Shown here in pieces: positions 9,285 to 20,926 of a stretch of DNA of 64,000 nt. Below the pieces are notes generated by a model. That model did no database searches. It was not told the DNA's origin and saw nothing but the letters and a program-made list of their open reading frames with translations. Origin of the DNA: Incurvaria masculella (taxonomy: Eukaryota > Arthropoda > Insecta > Lepidoptera > Incurvariidae); assembly GCA_946894095.1 (NCBI GenBank), contig OX335652.1:13229001-13293000 (forward strand), read 5' to 3'. The position numbers were made by a program, and so were the translations under genes. Position 1 is the first letter of the stretch, and each line of letters starts with the position of its first letter.

Positions 9285-9770
9285 TTAGAGAACGAGATTC
9301 GAATATAAAAAAGAACCATTATTTTTATGTATATCAGATTGCACATTTTCGTTTGCATTTGCATCCAATGGAATGAATGCTAAATTGGATGTTTTCATAA
9401 CATAATTACAATTTTGAATTTGGTGTGCAAGGGCTCTTAGTCCCAGGTTATTAAGAGCTCCATGATTGTTATAACATGGTCTCAATAGTGAATTTAAATC
9501 TAGGAAAGTAGTATTTGGTACACTGTTTGTAAGTGTATATATATTTGTATTAGTTCTATAGGCAGTAGCATTAATGTTGTGCGAATTATTTGTGAAAGGT
9601 GGCACATACAACAGGGAACTAATAAATAATTTATTTTTTTGCGTCCACACATGTCTACTACATAATTTACACATTTCGTAAATATGTTCACATCAGCATT
9701 TGAACCTGCATTGCCCACTTACAAAATAACAATGTCATTTTCCCGCATCCCATTGACCTTGATGAGTTAA
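9285..9770 (-). pseudogene. Possible LINE ORF1 esterase (SGNH-like) relic
   Basis: The minus strand, joining two frames, reads DIVIL..VGNAGSNADVNIF, then NKLFISSLLYVPPF, and ends with FLDLNSLLR and NNHGALNNLGLRALA. The order of G-x-N-D-like block, hydrophobic strand, and H..LNN.GL..LA block resembles the esterase (SGNH hydrolase) domain known from ORF1 of CR1-like LINEs. There is a frameshift near 9600-9640, where the two frames swap, and a stop codon near 9720. The catalytic residues cannot be assigned with certainty. It lies just upstream, in minus orientation, of the LINE 3' end at 9019-9242. The alternative is that the similarity is fortuitous. Confidence 0.4.
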
Positions 9771-9867
9771 GTGTAAAAGAAATGAAGCAACTTCTTTTAG
9801 TAGACGGTTGGTTAAATTAATTCGAAGACTTCAAATGATACTCCTATAATACTTCAGAACAAAAAAA

Positions 9868-10166
9868 CCCGGCCAAGTGCGAGTTTGACTCGCACACGAA
9901 GGGTTCCGTACCATCGTAAAAGATTTAACACAAACAAATCACGTTTTTTTGTATGGGGCCTCCCTTAAATTTTTATTTTTTAAAAATGTCACCTATTTGC
10001 TGTTATAGCGGCAAAATAAATACACACTCTGTAAAAATTTCAGCTGCCTACCTATTACGGTTCATGAGATACAGCCCTGTGACAGACCGAAGAATGGGCG
10101 GACGGACGGACAGCGGAGGCTTAGTAATAGGGTTCCGTTTTCACCTTTTGGGTACGGAACCCTAAA
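9868..10166 (+). mobile_element. CCGGCCAAG repeat (family B)
   Basis: Starts cccggccaagtgcgag and ends gggtacggaaccctaaa, about 300 bp, with an internal (GGAC)n stretch and the conserved block cagctgcctacctattacgg. Eleven recognisable copies lie in this window. No protein is encoded. Confidence 0.9.
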
Positions 10167-11296
10167 CATTACAACGGATCTCAGGAACTGAATAAAAGTT
10201 AAAAGTTAAATACGGAAATATGACGATTACGAGTGCAGCGAGCTGTCTATCGATGATAAATAAAATACAAATATGCTTAAATTGTTTAAATAAAACATAT
10301 CCGCGTATCTTGTTGTTCTTTTGTAAAATTTTTACCTCAATCGTCTCAATAGGCATTTAAGTTCAGACATAATAAGCGCATCGGCCATGGGTCAATTAAC
10401 TTCTTAACGGATTGAACATAGTGTAGAAAATTACTGTTCGTGACGGGCCTTACAGATTGCGCCGTAAGATAACATGTCTAAATAAATTATAATATAATAA
10501 TGCTTTTTATAAGTACATTTGTAAACTTTATTAACCTATGTTTTAGAAGATAAGATTGAAAAAATAGCAGTTAAGGATTGTGAGAATTGTGAACTTTATT
10601 TTGTTGAAATAAAATCCACTAATTAATGTCTTTAACTGGGATGAGGGTATCAGGGGTGCTGTGCTTTTAAATACTTACATGGAGACTGGTGGATGAGATT
10701 AATGTAAGACTGAAGAAAATCATGCCTGGAGGCCATTTAATGAGTAGTTCAACAATATTTTTATATAACAATTAATGGGTCGGATAATGGGTTAATAATG
10801 CATTCATGGCCTATTGGAAAGTCCATTAGTTGTTATATGATATAGGGGACGCCATGCTTGCTTTCACTGTAAGGTGCAACACTCGCAACAGTCACCAAGC
10901 CGGCAATTAATTGACGTTTTCACAACCAATAGCTAGCACATGCGCTACTGGACCCCCATTCTGGGACTGCAGTTGATGGCGGGCCACCCCGATCAAGCTT
11001 TTTATTGCGAAACTCCGAGTGCACCTGCTCCCAGAAAAGTAAGACTAATAAACAACGCCATCGCGATCGCGCCACGGCCTGCGAGCCACACCACTCGGCG
11101 CGCCTAGCCGTCGCCGCCCCAGTGCCCATGTTGTCTACGGATCTACCCGCGCCGGCTCTTTAGGGGTGTATGAGTAGAAACCCCAAAGCTGAGAATCGTA
11201 GGGCAGGGAAGCCACCCACTGCCTTACCAGCGGGGTCATTTCGAAGCAATCGACTGATTCGTCAGAAATCAGCTCTACCGAATTTCGATTCGGTTT
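10167..11296. other. No gene or known repeat recognised
   Basis: The stretch is mostly AT-rich. Bases about 10990-11160 are GC-richer and carry an open frame on the minus strand, which looks fortuitous. Confidence 0.4.
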
Positions 11297-11579
11297 AGGC
11301 TGGCCGTGATTTGGATGCCACGTAAAATTGTAGGTCTCCTTCTTTATTTACCAGGTGGTAGGGCTAATCCCGCCTGGGTTGGTACCATCGCATTGAACGA
11401 ACGATGGTCGAAGCGGCAATGAAAATTGTCCATGTTTTCCATTCAGTTCAACGTAGACGAGCAATATAAGGGAGGTCCTGGCATAGCACCTAGTTCCTAT
11501 GTGGTGTGTTAGGCTAATATCTGACGGCTAGTTTAGTATTAGCCATCCATGTCCATTTACATAAAAAAACATAAAAAAA
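11297..11579 (+). mobile_element. 5S-type SINE, 5' truncated
   Basis: Begins inside the region that follows the 5S head (aggctggccgtg), has the full shared body and ends in a mixed A-rich tail (cataaaaaaacataaaaaa). Confidence 0.8.
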
Positions 11580-11692
11580 GAATGTCACGCATCACCGGTC
11601 GAACTCATGAAGTAAATCCCCACGCCCATGAGCTCCAAGACACTCTATTATCTAGACATCTTGGAGTCTGTTTTTATATTCGGAATCTTAAA

Positions 11693-12242
11693 TTAAGGTG
11701 GCCCAACCCGCTCATTTCCCCATACAAAAGGGGAAAGAAGATCACGCCTATATTTCTTGTCAGAGATCCAAAATTTTGCTCAATATAGCTTTATTTGATT
11801 GAACTAGATGTCTGATGACCATTGGCATTGTAAAATTGTGTTTGGTTTCCAAGTTATAACGTCCGATAGTTCGGATTTTTCGCGCGTTTTATACAATTAC
11901 TTTGGAGGTGGATTACGCAATGATAAAGTAAGAACATCTTAAAAAGATTAGTCATCAGACATAGCTTGTTTAATCAAGATTTATAATCTATTTGGTTTTT
12001 GTTAGATTTTTTACTACAGCGGTCGTGGTTTACTTTTAGCTATAAGTCGTTTTGAAATTAAAATGTTCGTAAATCTTACCAAATCATACACTATGCACAT
12101 TGTCTTTTTTGTGGACAGGTTGCATCTTTCTCATAACGGAGCCTGTCTTATTCTTAGAAACAGAGAAGGTCCCAGAGCGCAACAGCACGGTTTTGTACCG
12201 TGCCCGCAAATGAGTTGAGGCCGCCGGGTTGGGCCACCTTAA
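11693..12242 (-). mobile_element. TTAA-flanked MITE, family A (full copy)
   Basis: A 550-bp copy in the same orientation as 1659-2208, with TTAA at 11693-11696 and 12239-12242 and ends TTAAGGTGGCCCAACCCG and TTGGGCCACCTTAA. Confidence 0.88.
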
Positions 12243-13289
12243 AGAGAAAACCTCGTTTGGAGCTCGTAATGTAATATAATATAAGATGTAATAAAAGAGT
12301 ATGTACCTACCACCTATTATTATTATGGCAGTTTGTCAACGGAGCGGCGGTGACGCGTCTCGGTTTTGTTTATACAACTCGAAGCACTCGAATCTACCTC
12401 CCATTCACTTTGTCGGCCGCCTTGTTTGGTATTCAACTTGATTTATGATCATAAAACGACATAATTAGTGTCAAATTACTGTAAACAGGGGTTCACTTTT
12501 AGAGGGGATTCATTCCTGCCTGAGACACCGGCACCGGCTGCCGCGGGGGTCGGGAGGGCGTGGAGCGAGCCGCATTGCGAATTCTCTGCCGGAGGAGCTA
12601 CCCCGCGAGGTGATGATGTCATTCAACGACGGAGGGCGCCATAATTGGAACATCTAGCCAACACGCCTCCCCCCGCTTCTATATTATTTATGCCCGCGTA
12701 TTCTATTTGCAGTAAAATATGTATCTCGCTGGAGATTCCGTTCATAAAAACTTTTATGACGCGAAGACGGCGCGCGCGTGTGTCGACTCGGGTCGACGGC
12801 GTCGTAATCGCTTTCTAATTGGTGTTGATACGTCGCACGGAATTATTCGTAAACGGCGGCGGCGGGGTAGGGCAATTTTAAAATAATTTGTCACGACGAA
12901 TGTCTCAACGCGCCCTGCACCGACGTGTTGCTCTGCATTCACGCTTTTGATGCTTATAACTGATTCTATTGCTACGTGCGGGGGGCGATTAATTCGTTTT
13001 AAAAAGTTGTAATGAGGCGAGATCACTATCTCTGTTCTCACTAAAAGCAGTACAGATGTAAAACATGATAATAAGTATATGAAAGCGATTCAGAAAATTG
13101 GTGCCCAAATAATATTTACATGTTTTTTAAAAATAATTGAATACGTCCGATTTGAAAAAAACAACGGTGAAGGCCCGTTGTCGCCCGTAAATCTGTAGCC
13201 GGGCGGGGATCGAACCCATGAAACGAAATAGTTCAGAGAACAGACAAATGAAAATAAGAACCAACAGATCCTCTAGATCCTTTGTCTAT
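12243..13289. other. GC-rich island, no gene recognised
   Basis: Bases about 12330-13060 are markedly GC-rich and not repeated in the window. A 95-codon minus-strand frame (12754-13041) is rich in Arg and looks like chance coding in GC-rich DNA. A regulatory role is possible but unproven. Confidence 0.4.
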
Positions 13290-13440
13290 AGAGCCGGAAA
13301 TGGACTACCTGAGAACATATTTCCCTCAAAGTACAATTTGGAGCCTTCCAAACGTGGTGTGAGGAAGCGCCTGGCCTGCCGGCATGGTTTCGCAGCCCCC
13401 GTGAAAGTTCGAATGGCATCGTCGGGCACCTGTTACGTGA
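13290..13440 (+). mobile_element. LINE reverse-transcriptase C-terminal fragment
   Basis: The plus strand reads GNGLPENIFPSKYNL then KRGVRKRLACRHG, a pattern typical of the C-terminal tail of jockey/CR1-like LINE ORF2 (LP..FP..YN...FK..V...L). Related decayed fragments are at 46785-46905 (+) and 54655-54795 (-). Confidence 0.5.
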
Positions 13441-13499
13441 GGTCCTGGCGTCCGTCCGGCCGCATGCCGCGCTTAACATCAAACCACACAAATGGTAAA

Positions 13500-14104
13500 A
13501 AACTGGCCAAGTGCGAGGCGGACTCGCACACGAAGGGTTCAGTACCATCGTACAAGATTTAACACAAAAAAATCTTTTTTTTTTGTATGGGGTTTTTTTT
13601 TAAAGTTTATTATTTTTTTATTGTTATAGCGGCAAAATAATGTAACAGGTTGTATGCCTTTACACATTTTAAAAAGTGATATTCGAAAAGAGCGTCACTT
13701 AGCAACGGTGTGAAAAGATATAATAAAAATACTGTTTTGCTCAAAGTCCCCGAAGTTTTTTGTTGAGCAAAACACTCCCCGTGCTCACCCCTCAGGGAGC
13801 CCGGGATGAGTGTAACAGGCTATATGCTTTTACACATTTTAAAAAGTGATATTTGAAAAGAGTGTCACTTAGCAACGGTTGTTAGAAGTGTGAAAAGATA
13901 TAATAAAAATTCTGTTTTGCTAACAGCGGCATAAAATAGCGCGCCTGGAAATGTGTAAAGGCATACAGCCTGTTACAATAAATACACACTCTGTGAAAAT
14001 ACGGATCATGAGATACAACCCTGTGACAGACGGACGGACGGACGGACAGCGGAGGGTCAGTAATAGGATTCCGTTTTCACCCTTTGGGTACGGAACCCTA
14101 AAAA
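13500..14104 (+). mobile_element. Family B repeat split by a nested insertion
   Basis: The left part (ctggccaagtgcgagg to ggcaaaataa) and right part (ataaatacacactctg to cggaaccctaaaa) reconstitute one ordinary family B copy once the element at 13641-13977 is removed. Confidence 0.9.
13641..13977. mobile_element. 337-bp inverted-end element with ATAA target duplication
   Basis: Ends are TGTAACAGGTTGTATGCCTT and the inverted AGGCATACAGCCTGTTACA. It is flanked by the direct repeat ATAA (13637-13640, 13978-13981). Other copies of the host repeat have a single ATAA there, so the duplication is real. It contains a second internal copy of its own left end starting at 13811. No coding frame is present. 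Confidence 0.9.
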
Positions 14105-14488
14105 TACATAATTTCCCGCTGCACTCTCACACAGCAGCGGACGGCCTGCATCAGCATGCGATGCACGCGGCGGTGTCGGCGGCGGCGGCGGCTGCGACCG
14201 CGCGCCGCACGAAGCCAGCCCGCAACGCGGAGGAAGCTGCGAAGCTAATTTATATCGGCCGCACAATAACTCAATGGCTTTAGCCCCGCGGCGACGGTAT
14301 TGTTCCAGCGGGACGCGCCGGGCATAATTCACGGCGTAGCGCACCGCGACGCTCCGCCGCACCGCACCGCGTCGCGCCGCCACACCGCTCGCCTATGCGT
14401 GTGGCCATACATGTACATGTCACAAGGAGCTTGCACGTAATATTGGTAAACGTAAAGTGTACCCAGTAGTTAAACTAGACATCCTAGC
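14105..14488. other. GC-rich island
   Basis: Bases about 14130-14400 are GC-rich with many GCC/GCG triplets on both strands. The overlapping open frames on opposite strands look fortuitous. No repeat match was found in the window. Confidence 0.35.
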
Positions 14489-14641
14489 TTGGTTTTCACG
14501 AAGTGCTGATTAGTTTTAATTGACACTTAAAGGGCCTTTATTACTAGTGCTGATTATCTTGCACTTGTATCGATTGCGAGATGGTAATAAAGGCCTTTCA
14601 ATGTACAGATTAAACTAATCAGTACTTGGTGGAAGAGACCC
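14489..14641. mobile_element. ~150-bp hairpin MITE
   Basis: The arms (ttggttttcacgaagtgc ... aagggcctttattac) are inverted around a short loop. A second copy is at 59968-60111. The conserved arm blocks are gtactgattag and aaaggcctttatta. Confidence 0.8.
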
Positions 14642-15003
14642 TTAGGGAATTTAATATTGTATAGCGCTTACCTCGCCCAGGGGGTGGATACAGCTTTCCA
14701 GTCGGTGGAGGGTTTCAAGCTAGTTTCTACCTAGTGTCTATGTGTTGTTTTGGGCTAACATCCATCGCGACAGTGGGTGTACCATTCATTCCACGTCCCA
14801 CATAAAACAAACCTTTCAATGCAAATTTAACCGAAAACTCCCTAACCACAGCGACGGAAATCCCTAAGCACTTCCGCAATATAAGTATGCACGCTTCCCT
14901 AATCACTCGGCAAGACACCCGCGCGGGGAGTGCGCAAGGAAGACGATCGGGGTACGTAGCAGCCACTCGGCTCGACGACCCCCCGTCAGAGGAGTGTGTA
15001 GGA
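14642..15003. other. No feature recognised
   Basis: Nothing coding or repetitive was recognised apart from short overlapping open frames. Confidence 0.35.
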
Positions 15004-16338
15004 CATCGAGCGAGGAAGGACGGTAGTGGAGAAACTCATCCGTATAGCGGCATCGCATCCACGTTTTAGTGACTTTACATCGCAGTTAATTTATAAATTA
15101 GGCAATTTTTAAGTCAATATACTTTTTCGTACCAAGCAGGTACGTCGCTTATTCCAAGGAATGTGGAATACGTACATACATATCACATTCCTAGGTAATT
15201 TTTGTTATTTACTGTTTCTGATAAACATTTTTAAGATTGAATAGGTAACATAACCCGAGACATAACCGGTAGTTGTAGTAGCTAGGATTAGCGTTAGAGA
15301 CTATTACTAAGTGTAATTTTATGTCGAAGATTTATTGGTTTATGCTTTTTCTGTTGTGATTATTTTATATGTACGTGTATTAACTGTTTTCTTCGAGAAT
15401 AAAGTATAATTAAATAAATAATACATAATATTATGAACTCGGGATGCGAAACATCGAATGTTTGTTGCACTAAATGGCGTCCTTTGAAATTTTGGCGTTA
15501 AGCTCGTTCTACACACGCGCCGCGAAGTCCCGCGAAATCCGCCAACAAAAGTGTGGATGGTTTCGCGGCGTTCCCCGAACGTTGTCGGCTTTTGGTCCCG
15601 CGAAAGTGTTCGCGCCTTGGTTCGCGCGTCGCGAACGTATCCACACTCGCAACTCTGCAGCAGCGTGCAAGACGAGGTGACGAGTTTTCGTGTCGGTGCC
15701 TGTTCTAAAAACCGGCCAAGTGCGAGTCGGATTCGCACACGAAGGGTTCCGTATCATCGTACAAGAGAACACCAAAAAAATCTCGTTTCTTGTATGGGGC
15801 CCCATTTTAATTTTTACTTTTTTTTAATGTTACCTATTTGTTGTTATAGCGGCAAAATTGAAAATGTAAGCTGCCTACCTGTTACGGTTCATGAGATACA
15901 GCGGAGGTTTAGTAATAGGGTTCCGTTGGCACCCTTTGGGTACGGAACCCTAAAAATTTAGCATTACCTGCTACTTGAGTGTTATCAAGCAAAACCATTA
16001 CTTTGGCAGTCCATTTATTTTAAATAAGGACACAATTGTAGTACGATATGGCACACAGGAGCCGCCACAGCGTCCATTTTTGTTGAGCGCGCGAACGAAA
16101 CTGCGAAACTTTCCGAGAGTGGAGGGACACCTATTCTTGCGGAGCTCATGGCCCGAATCGCGGCGTGAATTCACGGCGCAGTTCGCGCGCGAGTGTAGAG
16201 CCCGCATAAGAACACACGTGTCTTTGGAACTCGAAAACATTAGGTGGTGAACTCGTAAGCGAACTAACTTCAAGGTGGCTACGCTCCAGCTACACGAATG
16301 AGTTTCGGTCGCCACTGCAGTCCTTCCTGACTCGATGC
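15004..16338. mobile_element. Family E inverted-end element, enlarged by insertions
   Basis: The left end catcgagcgaggaaggacgg and right end tccttcctgactcgatgc are inverted repeats. Inner blocks (15421-15490, 16199-16260) match the compact 328-bp copy at 57152-57479. The extra length includes a family B insertion at 15707-15955. Confidence 0.7.
15707..15955 (+). mobile_element. Family B repeat, internally shortened
   Basis: Starts accggccaagtgcgagtc and ends tacggaaccctaaaa. The usual (GGAC)n block is deleted. Confidence 0.88.
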
Positions 16339-16885
16339 AGGAGCACGCGTATCGCTCCCAGATATCCGCGGCGGGGGCGGTGGAAGCAGCGTCTCTTCGG
16401 ATTACACATTTACATAATTTATGTAGCTTTCGACTCTCCATTAGCAGATTACTAGCGGCGGGCGGCGGCGAACGGGCAGCCGGGAAATTAAACGATAGCC
16501 AACTTGCACGTTGTCACCTTAAGGCGGGAATCGTGCCCGACTCAGCAAAATTATTTATAGCCTGTCTCACGATTCCTCGAAAGAATCTCGGAAAGCTGGG
16601 AAGCAACTGAATTAATCCGAAACTTTGAAATGCAAAGACACGTGCAATAACAACAGTGATGCTATTCTTAACTGGCTGACGACAACACACGACAGAAAGC
16701 TGTAAAATTAACTTAGTACTTATAAAGTATGTAACCGGAAGTAGACGAATAATACCACACATATTGTAACCGCTTGGAAATGGATTTTTGTGATAATCCA
16801 TCCACCATCTAAATAGATTTTTTTTTTTTCAAAAACATACGATCGATGCATACAAAATATTCAGATTTTATTTTTTGAGCGTCAG
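16339..16885. other. No feature recognised
   Basis: Mixed composition with no gene or repeat recognised. A T-run is at 16820-16830. Confidence 0.35.
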
Positions 16886-17040
16886 AAATACATTTCATTT
16901 CGTTTCATTTATTTAAACTTTTTGGTAGTCAAACTACACTAGGTTACGTCACAAAGATCCGCGGATTCGATCAACCCAGTAAAGAAGAACCCGCAAAGAA
17001 ACTTCACGGGTTTACATAACATATTTTCCCATCCACAATT
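16886..17040 (-). mobile_element. CR1-like LINE 3' end with (ATGAA)-type tail
   Basis: On the minus strand it reads gaagtttctttgcgggttct, then tttaaataaatgaaacg and a short ATGAA-like tail (16886-16912). This is the usual layout of moth LINE 3' ends. Confidence 0.55.
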
Positions 17041-17610
17041 ATGAAATACAAATTTAGATCTATATGCGGACAATTATAATACTTACTTGCATAAAATTTA
17101 AATGCCGGGTGCAAAACATTTGTTTCTAAATATCCAGTTAGAATTTATTCCCGCCTTAAATCGAACGTACAATAACTTCGATTGCTCTCGTCGGACATTT
17201 AACTAAAACTACAGCACCCGTTCCGCCTAGCAGCCGAGAGGAACGAGGCGTCGGCATTAATTAAAGGAGTTGTAAGGAGCAGCATCCCCCTCGCCTACGC
17301 CGCCGCCGCGCGCCGCGAACTTGCTACCACTTGCCCCCGGATTAATGTATTGCAGAGGACATACGAAACTTAAGCATCTCCTGGCTCATTCGAAATGAAT
17401 CCAGCCAAACCCTAATACGGCTCCTTAGGTTTAAGACGGTCGTGAAGGTAGTGGGATTCTAGAGATTTGTAAAAAAATAAAAATGCATCCTTTGTCCATT
17501 GGCCAAGGCACGACACTGCCCGTAAAGTAATAAAATCGTCTTCCAGGCCCTAACGGTTCATTCCCCTAAAAGTCGTCAGAAACAAAACATTTTGTTTAAT
17601 CACTTGTAAT
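17041..17610. other. Unassigned, with GC-rich core
   Basis: Bases about 17210-17420 are GC-rich and contain ATTAATTA-like sites. No coding signal was recognised. Confidence 0.35.
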
Positions 17611-17886
17611 AAAAACCGGCCAAGTGCGAGTTGGACTCGCACAGGAAGGGTTTCGTACCATTTTTTTATGGAAGCCCCCTTTAATTTTAATTATTTTTTA
17701 AACTATCTATTTGGGGTCATAGCGGAAAATAAATACACACTCTGTTAAAATTTCAGCTGTCTATCTGTTACGGTTACTGAGATATAGCCCTACGACAGAC
17801 GGACGAACGGATGGACGGACAGACGGACAGCGGAGGTTTAGTAACAGGGTTCCATTGGCACCATTTGTGTACGGGGCCGTAAAAAA
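17611..17886 (+). mobile_element. Family B repeat
   Basis: Starts aaaaaccggccaagtgcgag and ends gtacggggccgtaaaaaa. It carries (GACG)-type units at 17793-17830. Confidence 0.88.
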
Positions 17887-18756
17887 CGAACATAGATTTT
17901 TAATTTTTTGTTAAGCTCTGCATTTTTTTGTAAAAATAATTCTAAAATGTTTATTAGACAATTTTTTCCAATTTAAAAGGTTTGATTGTGTGATTCGCGG
18001 CGAATCGGCGTAAACCAATTTTACGAAGGTTGAGCGGACATATGTAGAACTGTATTGCTTTAAAATGTCGATGCGCTTCGACCATATTTTCATCCAATGC
18101 GATCAATAGTGAAAGTGGACCTACAGTATTAATAATTTAATTTGAACTATGGAATATTTAGCATTATATTCTTCATGAATATATTAGCCGTTTAATCCCT
18201 GTTTTCACCACCTCCCGTTACCCGAAATCCGATAAGTAACTTTCGGTTACGATACGTTACGGCTACGATGTTTGCAGCTGGAGGTGGTGGAAACGGGCGT
18301 ATAAGTCCAGTACAAAAAGTTTTAATGAAAGTGTAAACAAATATGTTCGCACGTCTGAACAGCCAATTCGTCCATCGCGATAATTGCGTCTGCATCGGGA
18401 CGCTGTGAAATCGATTCACCTATAGCTGTGAATCTCTGTCATCCCTATATCCGACGACGCGCGCTGTGCCTAGTGCCACGGCACGGCAGCAGCGACAAGC
18501 GACGCGACGCGCCGGGATGAGTGTGGTACGGGTGGTGCGGAGTGTGGGTGTGTGTCGCTAATCCGCCTTCGGCAATCAGCGTCGCGCTCCGCTGCATTCG
18601 TTAACATAAAACGAACTAGCTCCGAGCGATAGGTGCCGCCAGCCCGCTCGCACAGCCCATACACCCAGCGACAGTCGAGTCGCACTGTGGGCGAAATTGC
18701 GAATTGACTTAATCAAAGCGATGCCGAATATAAAATGTTTGGGTGTTTTAATATTT
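17887..18756. other. Unassigned, with a small SINE fragment
   Basis: Bases 18059-18109 (minus strand) match the SINE body around the cattggatgaa...ggtcgaagc block. Bases 18440-18700 are GC-rich. Nothing else was recognised. Confidence 0.4.
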
Positions 18757-19175
18757 CCATACCAACGTTTTACACGCACACGTCCACCGTTTTCTGGAAC
18801 TATGTTCCTTATCGCGCGTTTGGCATATGCTACACGGGAAAAAGTATCCGACCTACACTTTTGCTGTCACAGAAACAGATCGTCAGTCCTCCAGGCCACC
18901 CACATTGCTTTACGCCCAACACGATAACACCATCTCTTTCTTCGTTTGCCTTTTTCCTCGTGAAAAAGAAGACAGGCATTAGTGTGAACCTTCCAACCGT
19001 CTCGACGAGGTTGTTTGCTAATGCAATACAATACGTTGGCACCGAAATGCAAACGAAGCTCTCTGCAACAGTGTGCGTCAGTAACATTAATACAGACATC
19101 TAGCGCTCTAAGCGTGATCTCGCATTTAACATGACGATTGACGCTTGTAAAATTTCATTCCGTCCGAGTTTGAAG
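18757..19175 (-). repeat. Family F repeat, inverted copy
   Basis: Shares blocks with 19200-19330, 19385-19555 and 63836-64000, such as cgttggcaccgaaatgcaaa, the gcgctctaa block and gaagacag. The order is reversed relative to 63836-64000. Confidence 0.5.
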
Positions 19176-19199
19176 GGTAAGACACAACATATAGCTAAA

Positions 19200-19555
19200 G
19201 GAACTTCGTTCCCACCGGGTGTCCCTCGACACCTCTCGTTTTTGGAAATATGTTCCTAATCGCGCGTTCGTTGGATGAGCTAGACGGGAAAATGTGTTCG
19301 ACACTATTCCTGTCACAGAGACATGGACACTTTTCAGTCCCTCTCGTCAATGTCGTGTTTGATTTTAATTCAGATTACCTAATAAGAAGACGAAATAAGA
19401 TTTCATAAGCGCCGGTCTTCACGGTAAACACGAGATAGGCGGGAGTACTGAAGCTCTGTCTCTATGACAGCAAAAGTGTCGGTGTCGCTCGAACACTTTT
19501 TCCCGTCTAGCTCTCATCCGCCAGCCGCACGATAACGAACATAGTTAAAAAAAGG
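19200..19555 (+). repeat. Family F repeat pieces
   Basis: Bases 19385-19450 (tttcataagcgccggtc, aaacacgagata) match 63850-63890. Bases 19200-19330 repeat the 18780-18880 block, and 19440-19550 repeats it inverted. With the preceding entry this forms an inverted pair. Confidence 0.5.
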
Positions 19556-20685
19556 ATTTGATATTAAATAAATGTGTTGACCCAGTGTGCGCCGGCATCG
19601 CGCCGCCGCACCACCTACACACACTAATGAGCGGGATCGATGCTTCCCGCGGTCCCTCCTGCCGCAGCCGCCGACGAGCCGATGCAAAGCGATCGCGCGC
19701 ACTGTCATTTATTTAATAACGCCTTTGTGGAATGAACTGCCAATTTGGCGGCGCATCGAGCGAGGGCGGGGCTGGAGCGCGACAGTTACTAAGTAGACCG
19801 CATCAAGGCGCTAGGGCGAGTCAACTCGCTGCGCCATACAAATGAACCTTGGAACAGTTGTAATAATTTGTGGTGAAACGTTTCAGTAAGTCCAAACGGA
19901 ACTCCCGACTGATATTAACAAAATTTGACTTTCGCAATAGAACTTCGAAAGCAGTATGATCGATAATTTCTGCTTAAATTAATAATACCATTTACATTTA
20001 GATTTAAACTTAAGTTAAAAAAGTCCAGAAATTAATACTTTTTCTATAATTTTTTTTAAATGGACGAAAATAAGTTGATCGCTAGAATAGGAATAATATG
20101 TTATAATATTACGTGTTTTTATCATCAGATTAATTTACTTGGTGAGTCTTGTCAAACTTTGCATTTTGGTAAAAACCAGCGCCTTAGTTAAACTTCACGC
20201 CGTGTCGAGGCGGCTTGTGATGAAACGGCACAGAAGGTTATTTATTTGATTTAGTTTTGGTGATATAAAGTAACGAAAACGGTTACGCGGTATATTTGTA
20301 ATGGGGAAGAATACTGCTTATTTATCACGACAGATGGCGTCCTGATCCACGATCGAACTCATTAGTATGAATTTAAAACAAAGCATTTCGATAATAAAAA
20401 ACCCGATAGGGTAGAAAATGGTTCAGAAAGCACTCGTCGAGCGCCGAAACTCATCAGTTACATAAAACGTATGTACTCAGTACTCGGATCACCACCCGCC
20501 GCGGTCGTGCCCCGAGCGCGGTGCGAACTACCCCAAGTATTTGCCCGCAGCTTAATACGAGGAAGCGTGTAATTTTTCGCGAAATCCGCAGCCGCTACTC
20601 AAAGCCCATATCCGCAAAGGAGTTGGGCAAACACTCGAGCGCGCGCGTTACCTCGCATGTCTATTACGCAAACAACGAGAGAACT

Positions 20686-20727
20686 CTCTCCCTCCTTCCC
20701 TCTCTCTCTCCCTCCCACTCTCTAGCA
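20686..20727 (+). repeat. Polypyrimidine tract (CTCC/CTCT)
   Basis: Almost pure C and T over about 42 bases. Confidence 0.85.
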
Positions 20728-20887
20728 GCCCCTCCCGCGCGCCGCCGGCGAGGGGACGATTTACGAGATCCATCGCGAGCCCTACAAATTGAATCGAAGG
20801 ATATTTTAATATCGGAGATTTCTCCTCACCTCGCTCCTTGACACGTGACGCGGTCGCGGCGCGGGAGACGCGGCGCGGCGGAAAATG

Positions 20888-20926
20888 AACCCCCCCGCCC
20901 GTGCCCCCCCCCCCCACCCCCGCCGC
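20888..20926 (+). repeat. C-rich run
   Basis: Several runs of 5 to 14 C are separated by one to four bases. The opposite strand could form a G-quadruplex. Confidence 0.8.

Noticed and set aside
9285..9674. A 129-codon minus-strand frame as an independent host gene
   Set aside because: It breaks into another frame and stops upstream, and it lies beside a LINE 3' end. It is better read as a transposon relic.
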